The notes under the pieces are model-generated. The model did not search any database. It was given only the letters and a program-made list of their open reading frames with translations, and was not told where the DNA came from. Position numbers and translations under genes: made by a program. Below are positions 55,540 through 62,999 of a stretch of DNA of 64,000 nt, in pieces. The stretch spans positions 1-64,000 of the forward strand of contig JBPOIQ010000002.1 in the NCBI GenBank assembly GCA_052034355.1, in the 5' to 3' direction. The DNA is from DYFX01 sp052034355. Lineage in GTDB: Bacteria > Patescibacteriota > Patescibacteriia > SG8-24 > DYFX01. The first letter of the stretch is position 1; the number at the start of each line of letters is the position of its first letter.

Positions 55540-56913
55540 ATGCAGCTCTACGATTCTCTGAGCAAAAAAACGAAGCAGTTTCCCGAAGAAAGCGTCGGTC
55601 CAGTGACGATCTACGCCTGCGGCCCCACGGTCTACCACTATGCTTCGATCGGAAACCTCAGGACCTTTTTGACGACGGATACGCTTCGCCGGTATTTGGA
55701 ATATCGAGGCCGCGAAGTGCGACTGGTGATGAATATCACCGACGTCGGGCATATGCTGAACGACGCCGATGTCGGCGAAGATAAATTGGAGGTCGCGGCG
55801 GCGAAGGAAGGGAAAACGCCCGAGGAGATCGCGCGGTTCTACGAGGAAATTTTTTTCCGCGACATGGACGCGCTCGGATTCAAGCGCGCATGGAAGCACC
55901 CGCGCGCCACGGAACATATTCCGCAAATGGTGGCGCTGGTCGAAAAACTTCTCGAAGAGGGTCATGCCTACGTCACGGAAAAAGGCGACGTGTATTTCGA
56001 CGTCGCTTCGTTTGCTGGATACGGAAAGCTCTCCGGTAACTCCGTCGAGGATCTTGTTGCTGGTGCGCGCGTCGAGGTGAAAGACGATAAAAAGCATCCG
56101 GCGGACTTCGCGCTTTGGATCCAGAATCCGAATCACGTCATGCAATGGAAAGGCCCGCGCGGCATTCAGGGTTACCCCGGTTGGCACCTCGAGTGCTCGG
56201 CGATGGCAAAAGAGTATCTTGGCGACACGCTGAGCTTGCATGTCGGCGGCGAAGATTTGAAATTTCCGCACCACGAATGCGAAATCGCCCAGTCCGAAAG
56301 CGCCAATCATGCGCCTTTTTCGCGCCACTGGCTACACGTCTCATTTCTCCTGGTCGAAGGAGAAAAAATGTCGAAGTCGAAAGGGAACACCTACACGCTC
56401 TCCGACCTTGTCGCGAAAGGCTACTCGCCCGAAGCGGTGCGTTTCCTGCTGCTTTCCTCCCACTATCGCACGCAATTTAACTTCACGTTCGACGGTCTCA
56501 AGGCTGCCGAGCGGACGCTTGCCCAGATGAGAGCCGTTGCGGAAACCTTCGCATCCGCGGAGTCCGTGAAGGGTTCATATGAGGAACGGTTGATCGAGGC
56601 GATGGATACCGACCTGAACGTCTCGGCGGTCTTGGCGCTCGCGCATGAATTCATGACGGAAGCGAACAAGGGTATGATCGATCAAAAGGAGGGTGCTTCC
56701 TTCCTGCGCGCTTTCGACACGATCTTCGGTCTCAAACTTTTTGAAGTACGGGCTCAGGAAATTCCCGAAACCGTGCAGGCGCTTGCTCAAATGCGTATTG
56801 AAGCGCGCGTAAACAAGGACTGGACCGCCTCCGATCGTTTGCGTGACGAGATCGCCGCCAAAGGTTGGGTCGTTGAAGATACGCCGCAAGGACAAAAATT
56901 GAAAAAGGCGTAG
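55540..56913 (+). CDS. cysS: Cysteinyl-tRNA synthetase
   Basis: 457 residues, the normal length. Charges tRNA-Cys. Zinc ligands are intact: Cys in YACGPTVY (about 29), ECSAM (about 221) and the HHEC motif (about 246-249). KMSKSKGN (about 275-282) is perfect. But the HIGH-equivalent reads SIGN at 36-39 (YHYASIGNLRTF), with Ser36 where most enzymes have His. The rest of the chain, including the C-terminal anticodon domain ending in RLRDEIAAKGWVVEDT, is normal, so the enzyme is probably active. TAGTAT about ten bases ahead of the ATG suggests a very short leader. Confidence 0.95.
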   Translation: MQLYDSLSKKTKQFPEESVGPVTIYACGPTVYHYASIGNLRTFLTTDTLRRYLEYRGREVRLVMNITDVGHMLNDADVGEDKLEVAAAKEGKTPEEIARFYEEIFFRDMDALGFKRAWKHPRATEHIPQMVALVEKLLEEGHAYVTEKGDVYFDVASFAGYGKLSGNSVEDLVAGARVEVKDDKKHPADFALWIQNPNHVMQWKGPRGIQGYPGWHLECSAMAKEYLGDTLSLHVGGEDLKFPHHECEIAQSESANHAPFSRHWLHVSFLLVEGEKMSKSKGNTYTLSDLVAKGYSPEAVRFLLLSSHYRTQFNFTFDGLKAAERTLAQMRAVAETFASAESVKGSYEERLIEAMDTDLNVSAVLALAHEFMTEANKGMIDQKEGASFLRAFDTIFGLKLFEVRAQEIPETVQALAQMRIEARVNKDWTASDRLRDEIAAKGWVVEDTPQGQKLKKA

Positions 56914-56941
56914 AAAGAAAAACTCCGCGATGATCGCGGAG
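56914..56941 (-). terminator. Terminator of the 56948 gene
   Basis: CTCCGCGAT/ATCGCGGAG stem with a minimal loop; TTTTTCTTTC on the minus strand. Confidence 0.85.
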
Positions 56942-56947
56942 AACCGT

Positions 56948-57619
56948 TCATTTCCGCAAAGCGTTGGCTCTAGCCAACTCTTTGATCGGGATATGACCGA
57001 AGTCTGTAGTGAAGAGCGTGTAGGCTCCGATATCGTCGCCGAGGTGGTCACGGTAGATCTCTTCCATGATCGCCAGGCCGATTTCCGAGTCCGGGATGTT
57101 GACGATCCCGACGTACTCTTCCTCTTGTTCCGGCCTCTGAGGTGTTTCGGCGGCCGACGGCGTTGACGTGCGCGCCGACGGATGGATGAAGGCATTCGCT
57201 CTCGACGCTTGGGGTGCCGAGAGGTATCTGCCCGTCCGTACGCGGATGTGGCGATAACTGCCGGAAGGGGACGGAGTCTCCTTTTTCGCGTCCGCCGTAT
57301 CGACCCACCCATCATTCGGGTTGGGGCACCCGATGTGTAGGATGTCCCCGAAGCGGATATGCGGCTGCTGCTCTCGAGTCACGCCCCAGGCGTCGGGATG
57401 GGTGGCAATCAAGAACAGGACAAGATCGATCCCCGAGTCGTTGCAGGGGATGTTGAGCAGTATAGCCTCGCGGTTATCGGGCGCTAGACGCACGCGCAGC
57501 GAGGGAATGTCCGTCAATCTCGGCGGAGTCCGCGTCTTGCCAGACAAAGGGGCGGCTCCTTTCTTGCCGCCTTTGGTGCTGCCTAGAACAGGAATACTGC
57601 CTTTGCTGTTTCCAGCCAC
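56948..57619 (-). CDS. Unknown soluble protein
   Basis: 223 residues, GTG start 57619 with GGAGAG upstream. A basic Gly/Ser/Lys-rich N-terminus (about 1-35) looks disordered. A central alpha/beta part (about 40-110: SLRVRLAPDNREAILLNIPC, IDLVLFLIATHPDAWGV, FGDILHIGCPNPND) and a C-terminal part (EYVGIVNIPDSEIGLAIMEEIY in pieces) flank a linker rich in Pro/Ser/Thr. No membrane segment or catalytic motif is recognised. It has its own promoter and terminator and diverges from the 57698 gene through a shared palindrome. Confidence 0.68.
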   Translation of the reverse strand: MAGNSKGSIPVLGSTKGGKKGAAPLSGKTRTPPRLTDIPSLRVRLAPDNREAILLNIPCNDSGIDLVLFLIATHPDAWGVTREQQPHIRFGDILHIGCPNPNDGWVDTADAKKETPSPSGSYRHIRVRTGRYLSAPQASRANAFIHPSARTSTPSAAETPQRPEQEEEYVGIVNIPDSEIGLAIMEEIYRDHLGDDIGAYTLFTTDFGHIPIKELARANALRK

Positions 57620-57662
57620 GGGTTTTCTCTCCGTTTGGAAGGTTCAGTGACGCACTGCTCGC

Positions 57663-57681
57663 AGTATAGGTATGCTATACT
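57663..57681. promoter_or_regulatory. Palindrome AGTATAG-5-CTATACT holding divergent -10 boxes
   Basis: The 19-base inverted repeat presents TATACT on both strands: 57668-57663 for the 56948 gene and 57676-57681 for the 57698 gene. Polymerase binding in the two directions should be mutually exclusive. Confidence 0.6.
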
Positions 57682-57692
57682 AAAGAAGTCAA
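57663..57692 (-). promoter_or_regulatory. Promoter of the 56948 gene (TTGACT-18-TATACT)
   Basis: Minus-strand TTGACT (57692-57687) and TATACT (57668-57663), spacer 18. Confidence 0.55.
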
Positions 57693-57697
57693 CGCCT

Positions 57698-58147
57698 ATG
57701 CCGCCAGGAGCGCCTACGCCCGGTTTTGAAGAGGTTCCGGCGATTCCGGAGCAACGCAACGAGGTTCCCGAAACCGGGGCCTCATTTGAGTCTTCTCAAC
57801 CCGCTGTTGAACAACCTCCGGAAACCGTACCGGTCGTGCAAGATGTGCCGGTATCGGCACCGGTTGCGCCGGCTCCGAAAGATCCATCCGTGCGCGCCGT
57901 CGAGCATATTCTTGAAGAAGACTTGGGCGACGCATTTCACAAGATGACGCCGGAGTTGCAAATCAAGTTCCGAAAAGAGGGCGAGCGCATCACGTCGATC
58001 ATTGTGACGATGGTGCGCAATGCCAAAGTGAACGCGCGCGTCGTTTTGAAACTGATCGCGACGTGGCTCAAGATGATTCCCGGCGTCAATCATTTTTTTC
58101 TGGCGCAAGAAGCCAAGATCAAGACCGATAAGATCTTGAAGCTATGA
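57698..58147 (+). CDS. Unknown protein upstream of the HerA-like ATPase
   Basis: 149 residues from ATG 57698. The first ~75 residues are Pro/Glu/Val-rich and probably disordered. The second half is helical with VEHILEEDLGDAFHKMTPELQIKFRKEG and LIATWLKMIPGVNHFFLAQEAKIKTD across two segments; the last segment is moderately hydrophobic. The stop overlaps the following ATG by four bases (ATGA), so it is coupled to the HerA/TraD-like gene and may be its partner. Family not recognised by name. Confidence 0.72.
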   Translation: MPPGAPTPGFEEVPAIPEQRNEVPETGASFESSQPAVEQPPETVPVVQDVPVSAPVAPAPKDPSVRAVEHILEEDLGDAFHKMTPELQIKFRKEGERITSIIVTMVRNAKVNARVVLKLIATWLKMIPGVNHFFLAQEAKIKTDKILKL

Positions 58148-60597
58148 ACCCGTTCCAGTTTCCCGATCTTTTCCCGTTCCTTCTGCCGGTCGTACCGTTC
58201 GTGATCGGCGTCTTCGCGTTCCTGATCGTGCTCAGAATCGTCCGTCGTGTGCTCACGGCGCGGGCCGAAATCGCGCGCGGCTTCGACAACGTCGTCATGT
58301 TGGTCACGGTACCGAAAGAGTCCGGGGAAAAGGATGGTGGACAGCGCGACAAGTCGCTTCAGGAAATCCAGGCCGCGATCGCCGTGGCCGAAGGCGTTTT
58401 CAAGAGCGTCGGCGGATTGAAAGCCGAGCACGGATTCCGCGCCTGGCTCGCGGGACGCGGCGACGTGATCGCTTTTGAAATCGTCGCGACTGGCGGCCTC
58501 GTTTCGTTTTACATTTCCGCACCGAGGCGCTTCCGGGAATTCGTCGAGCAGCAGGTGCACGCCCAGTATCCTCTCGCTCAAATCGAAGAAGTTTCCGATT
58601 ACAACGTTTTTCAGCCGAAAGGCACGATCGCGAGTGCGCACCTCGTGTTTGGTCGCGAGAATTTCTTTCCGCTGCATACCTACAAGAAGCTTGAAACCGA
58701 TCCGCTCAACGCGCTGACGAACGCTCTGGCGAAAGTCGAAGCGGGGGATGGCGCCGCGATCCAGATTTTGGTTCGTTCGGCGCCGAAGGTCTGGCGCGAA
58801 AAAGGCGTGAAGATCGCTTCGCTCATGCAGCAAGGGCGTTCGTACGATCAGGCGCGCAAGGGTTCGAGCCTCATTAAGCACGGAACCCAGGAAGAAAAGA
58901 CGGGGGAGAAGGCCAAGGAATACCGTCTGTCGCCGCTTGAGGAGCAGATGGTGAAGTCTATCGAGGAGAAAGTCGGACAGCTCGGTCTCGACGCCAATAT
59001 CAACCTAGTCGCTTCGTCTCCGACCCCCGGGCGTGCGGAACTTGTCTTGGGGAACCTGATCGGTGCTTTCAATCAGTTTTCGAGCCCTCAGTACGGCAAC
59101 GCATTTAAGCGCGTGAGCGAAGGGAAGAGCCGTATCGTCAGCGATTTTATCTTGCGCGTCTTTCATGATAAGCGCCGCATGGTGCTGACCCCGGACGAGC
59201 TCGCGAGCCTCTGGCATCTCCCGCTGACATCGACGGAAACGCCGAACATCCGCTGGCTCACCGCGCGCAAAGCGCCGCCGCCGTCGAACCTTCCGAAGGA
59301 AGGAACGCTTTTGGGTATCATCAAATACCGAGGACAAGAGCATCCGGTACGCATCAAGGCGGCGGATCGTCGACGCCACATGTACATCATCGGTAAATCC
59401 GGCTCCGGTAAATCCGAGTTCATCAAGGCGATGGTGCGTCAGGATATCGAGGCGGGACGCGGCGTCTGCGTCATCGATCCACATGGCGACTTGGCGCAGG
59501 ATTGCCTCGCGTTCGTGCCTAAACAGCGCGCGGACGACGTTATTTATTTCTCGCCGGCCGATTCCGAGCGGCCGATGGGTTTGAACCTGCTTGAGTACGA
59601 CGAGCGCTATCCTGAGCAGAAGACGTTCGTGATCAACGAGATGCTCAAGATTTTTGACAAGCTCTACGACCTCAAGTCGACGGGCGGTCCGATGTTCGAG
59701 CAGTACATGAGAAACGCCATGATTCTCGTCATGGACGATCCGGCTTCCGGATCGACGCTCATGGAAATTCCGAGAGTCCTGTCCGACGAGCGTTTCCGCG
59801 CGTACAAACTGTCGAAGTGCAAGACGCAGGTCGTGAAGGATTTCTGGCTGAAGGAAGCGTCGAAGGCCGGCGGCGAGGCCTCGCTCGCGAACATGGTGCC
59901 GTACATCACCTCGAAGCTCACGCCATTCATCACGAACGATATCGTCAGGCCGATCATCGGTCAGCAGAAGAGCGCGATTAACGTGCGCGAGGCGATGGAT
60001 CAGCAGAAGATCTTGTTACTCGATCTGTCGAAGGGTAAGCTTGGCGACCTGAATGCCTACCTGATCGGCATGGTCTTGGTCGGAAAGATTCTTATGGCTG
60101 CGCTCTCGCGCACCGACCTTTCCGCCGAAGAGCGCAAGGACTTCTACCTCTACATCGACGAGTTCCAGAACTTCATCACGGATTCGATCGCCACGATTCT
60201 TTCGGAAGCGCGCAAGTACGGACTCGATCTCACGATCGCGCACCAATACATCGGACAAATCTCGCAAAAGGGGGATACGGCGATTCGCGATGCGGTCTTC
60301 GGCAACGTCGGTACGATGATCGCGTTCCGCGTCGGTCCGGAAGACGCAGACTTCCTCGGCAAAGAATTCGCGCCGGTCTTCACGCCGTTCGATCTCGTGA
60401 ACGTCGAGGCATATACCGCGAATGCCAAGCTCTTGATCGACAATACGGCGTCTCGTCCGTTCAATATGGCGATGGCGCCCATTCGGAAGCCGGACACCCG
60501 CCTCACAGCGGCTATCAAGCAGCTCTCGCGTCTCAAATACGGACGCGACCGCGAGATCGTCGAAGCGGAAATTCGCGAACGCTTGAGATTTATTTAA
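58144..60597 (+). CDS. HerA/TraD-like membrane ATPase (type IV coupling-protein type)
   Basis: 817 residues. One membrane segment near the N-terminus (about 10-35, FPFLLPVVPFVIGVFAFLIVLRIV). Residues about 40-380 form a large domain with helical insertions. The motor domain has Walker A GKSGSGKSE (Lys423), VIDPHGDL (about 442) and Walker B FYLYIDEFQNF (Asp672), plus HQYIGQIS and the conserved late Arg region. This fits the DUF87/VirD4-TraD/HerA group. Possible roles are DNA transfer, DNA uptake or segregation; no relaxase or other type IV secretion genes are in the window. Confidence 0.85.
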   Translation: MNPFQFPDLFPFLLPVVPFVIGVFAFLIVLRIVRRVLTARAEIARGFDNVVMLVTVPKESGEKDGGQRDKSLQEIQAAIAVAEGVFKSVGGLKAEHGFRAWLAGRGDVIAFEIVATGGLVSFYISAPRRFREFVEQQVHAQYPLAQIEEVSDYNVFQPKGTIASAHLVFGRENFFPLHTYKKLETDPLNALTNALAKVEAGDGAAIQILVRSAPKVWREKGVKIASLMQQGRSYDQARKGSSLIKHGTQEEKTGEKAKEYRLSPLEEQMVKSIEEKVGQLGLDANINLVASSPTPGRAELVLGNLIGAFNQFSSPQYGNAFKRVSEGKSRIVSDFILRVFHDKRRMVLTPDELASLWHLPLTSTETPNIRWLTARKAPPPSNLPKEGTLLGIIKYRGQEHPVRIKAADRRRHMYIIGKSGSGKSEFIKAMVRQDIEAGRGVCVIDPHGDLAQDCLAFVPKQRADDVIYFSPADSERPMGLNLLEYDERYPEQKTFVINEMLKIFDKLYDLKSTGGPMFEQYMRNAMILVMDDPASGSTLMEIPRVLSDERFRAYKLSKCKTQVVKDFWLKEASKAGGEASLANMVPYITSKLTPFITNDIVRPIIGQQKSAINVREAMDQQKILLLDLSKGKLGDLNAYLIGMVLVGKILMAALSRTDLSAEERKDFYLYIDEFQNFITDSIATILSEARKYGLDLTIAHQYIGQISQKGDTAIRDAVFGNVGTMIAFRVGPEDADFLGKEFAPVFTPFDLVNVEAYTANAKLLIDNTASRPFNMAMAPIRKPDTRLTAAIKQLSRLKYGRDREIVEAEIRERLRFI

Positions 60598-60674
60598 CTA
60601 TCCACATGCGCCTCGATAGCGCGGCGGCACGCCGTATGCTATAGAGAACGGGAAGAATCAAACAAAAGCTCACT

Positions 60675-61385
60675 ATGGAATGGCTTACCGAAGAAATTGA
60701 TCACGAAGCACAATCGTCCGGTTCCGAAGCTGTGGCGACTAAAGACATGCCGGATCGCTTGGATGCCCTTGTCGATGCGGTCGTTCGTGCGGACATGGCT
60801 CCGAGCAAGGCAGCGACGCTTCGTTCTATCCTCAAAAACGTACGCGACTCGATCGACAACGCCCTGAAACTTCTTGAAGAATCGGGGCCTGAAACGAGAA
60901 GGGTGCAGCCGGGACTCGTCCAGGAGACGCAAACTTGGAACGTGACCGCCATTCCGCTCGTGCCGCCTTCGCAGAACCCTGCCGACACTTTTTCATCCAG
61001 CGAACGCGTGGTGGAAGGCGTCTTTGACGGCCAAGAAATGGTCGGCGACGACGGCAAGGGCTACGCCGTACCTCCGAACTACGCTTCGAAATCGAAGCTG
61101 GTGGAAGGGGACATGTTGAAGCTCACGATCGGTGGCCGCGGGAACTTCATCTACAAGCAGATCGGACCGATCGAGCGCCAGCGTTTGATCGGCACGCTCG
61201 CGTTCGATCAGGAGACGAGTCAGTATCTCGTCGTTGCGGGCGGACGCTCTTGGAAGGTGATCAAAGCGTCCGTAACGTACTATAAAGCCGAAGCCGGCGA
61301 CGAAGCCGTTATTCTCGTTCCGAAGAACGCACCGTCCAAGTGGGCGGCCGTCGAAAACATCATCCGCAAGAAGCCGCAGCTCTAA
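60675..61385 (+). CDS. Unknown protein upstream of dnaX
   Basis: 236 residues. Residues about 1-75 are helical and acidic (LDALVDAVVRADMAPSKAATLRSILKNVRDSIDNALKLLEES in pieces), possibly a coiled coil. Residues about 80-235 are beta-rich and look SH3-like or barrel-like: VVEGVFDGQEMVGDDGKGY, SKLVEGDMLKLTIGGRGNFIYKQIGP and DEAVILVPKNAPSKWAAVENII in parts. No catalytic motif. It precedes dnaX by 18 bases and is likely co-transcribed. The family is not named to my knowledge. Confidence 0.7.
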   Translation: MEWLTEEIDHEAQSSGSEAVATKDMPDRLDALVDAVVRADMAPSKAATLRSILKNVRDSIDNALKLLEESGPETRRVQPGLVQETQTWNVTAIPLVPPSQNPADTFSSSERVVEGVFDGQEMVGDDGKGYAVPPNYASKSKLVEGDMLKLTIGGRGNFIYKQIGPIERQRLIGTLAFDQETSQYLVVAGGRSWKVIKASVTYYKAEAGDEAVILVPKNAPSKWAAVENIIRKKPQL

Positions 61386-61403
61386 GAAACTCATTGGCCT
61401 GTC

Positions 61404-62957
61404 ATGACCGTACTGTATAGAAAATACAGGCCCAAGACGTTCGCGGAAGTCGCGGGGCAGGAGCATGTCAAAGCGGCACTCGCGAACGAAGTTGCCACCG
61501 ATCGCGTCGCGCACAGCTACCTGTTTTCCGGACCGCGCGGCGTGGGTAAAACGAGCCTTGCGCGTATTTTCGCCAAGGCCCTGAATTGCCGCGAGCGTTC
61601 CAAGGAAGGCGAGCCATGCGGCGCCTGTGAAGCGTGTCTTGAAATCGCCGAAGGGCGCGCGCTCGACGTTGTTGAAATCGATGCTGCCTCGCATACAGGT
61701 GTCGATAATGTCCGCGAGCAGGTCATTGAGAACGCGCGTTTCGCTCCGTCGAAGCTCGCCTACAAGGTCTTCATCATCGATGAAGTCCACATGCTTTCGA
61801 CATCGGCGTTCAATGCGCTTCTCAAGACGTTGGAAGAGCCGCCAGCGCGCGTCGTCTTTATTTTGGCCACGACGGAACTCCACAAGCTTCCGGCCACGGT
61901 GATTTCGCGCTGCCAGCGTTTTGATTTCCGAAAGATCCCGGCAGCGGAACTTACGGCGCGTCTCGAAGGCCTGGCAAAAAAGGAAGGGTTCTCCGTCGAG
62001 GAGAGCGTTCTTTCGGCCGTTGCACGCTTGAGCGAGGGGTGTTTGCGCGACGCTGAGAGCTTGCTCAGCCAAATCTTTTCCTTAGGCGAGAAAAAAATTA
62101 CGGCCGAAACGGCGGCGCTTGTTTTGCCTATCGTTTCTTCCGAAGCTGTCGACGGACTCATGCAGGCGCTCGTCGCCCGCGATGCGGGCGCGACCTTGGC
62201 GGCCTGGGAAAAGCTGCTTGCCTCCGGCGCCGATCCCGTCCGCATTGTCGCGGAATTGATCGAGCGCGGCCGCGAGACCGCACTGGCTTCCATGAAAGAC
62301 GCCGGGAACGGCTTGGCGCACGCGTCGGCCCTGCTTGAACGCCTCGTGCGCGCGCATGCCGAGATGAAACGATTGGATCCTCCGGAATTGGGTTTTGAAT
62401 TGCTGCTCGCGGAGTGGTGCGCTGAACCGGCACGCGCAGCGGAACCGCCGAGACGTGACCCTCCGCCACCCGCACCACCCGCCTCGAATCCTCCAAAAGC
62501 TGAAGCGCCGAAGCCCGCCGCAGCCGAACCGTCCGCGCCCGAGCCGCTCAATACCGAACGCGCTGAAACACTTCCTTCTGGAGACGGTGTCGCAATCAGT
62601 CAGGTGAAAGAAAAGTGGACGGAGATCCTGGTTGCCGCCCAGAAGCGGAACCATGGGCTTCCGTATATGCTCGGCGCGGCCGAGCTTTTGGATTGCGAAG
62701 GCGGTCTTCTGACGATCGGATTTCAATATGCCATGTATCGCGACCGTTTGAACGACAAGCGTCATCGCGATTCTTTTGAAGCGGCGCTCGGCGAAGTGCT
62801 TGGCGCGTCCGTGCGCGTCAAAGCGATTCTCGTCGCGCAGCGCACGGACGGTCTAGTCGAACCTTCGCCGCACATTCAGGTTGAAGCCTCGGCGAATCTT
62901 CCGGAAGGATTCGCGGATTTGGTCAAAGAATTCGGAGGTACTGTCGCTGCCGGATAA
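61404..62957 (+). CDS. dnaX: DNA polymerase III gamma/tau subunit
   Basis: 517 residues. Clamp-loader AAA+ subunit. Walker A GPRGVGKTSLARIFAKALNC (Lys49), the zinc module with three of its cysteines in CGACEACLEIAEG (about 72-84), Walker B IIDEVHMLSTSAFNALLKTLEEPP split (about 123-147), sensor 1 ATTELHKLP and sensor 2 EGCLRDAES (about 212). A Pro/Ala-rich linker (about 355-390) leads to a tau-like C-terminal domain that contacts polymerase. No slippery A-run typical of E. coli dnaX frameshifting stood out. Confidence 0.95.
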   Translation: MTVLYRKYRPKTFAEVAGQEHVKAALANEVATDRVAHSYLFSGPRGVGKTSLARIFAKALNCRERSKEGEPCGACEACLEIAEGRALDVVEIDAASHTGVDNVREQVIENARFAPSKLAYKVFIIDEVHMLSTSAFNALLKTLEEPPARVVFILATTELHKLPATVISRCQRFDFRKIPAAELTARLEGLAKKEGFSVEESVLSAVARLSEGCLRDAESLLSQIFSLGEKKITAETAALVLPIVSSEAVDGLMQALVARDAGATLAAWEKLLASGADPVRIVAELIERGRETALASMKDAGNGLAHASALLERLVRAHAEMKRLDPPELGFELLLAEWCAEPARAAEPPRRDPPPPAPPASNPPKAEAPKPAAAEPSAPEPLNTERAETLPSGDGVAISQVKEKWTEILVAAQKRNHGLPYMLGAAELLDCEGGLLTIGFQYAMYRDRLNDKRHRDSFEAALGEVLGASVRVKAILVAQRTDGLVEPSPHIQVEASANLPEGFADLVKEFGGTVAAG

Positions 62958-62967
62958 ACGCAATACG

Positions 62968-62998
62968 AAAATCCCTCTCCGTACGGAGAGGGATTTTT
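62968..62998. terminator. Bidirectional terminator between dnaX and the helicase gene
   Basis: Perfect palindromic stem with arms ATCCCTCTCCGT, flanked by A-run and TTTTT, serving both converging genes. Confidence 0.92.
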
Positions 62999-62999
62999 C

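Noticed and set aside
61404..62957. Programmed frameshift producing a short gamma subunit in dnaX
   Set aside because: No A-AAA-AAG-type slippery run followed by a stem was seen near the usual position.
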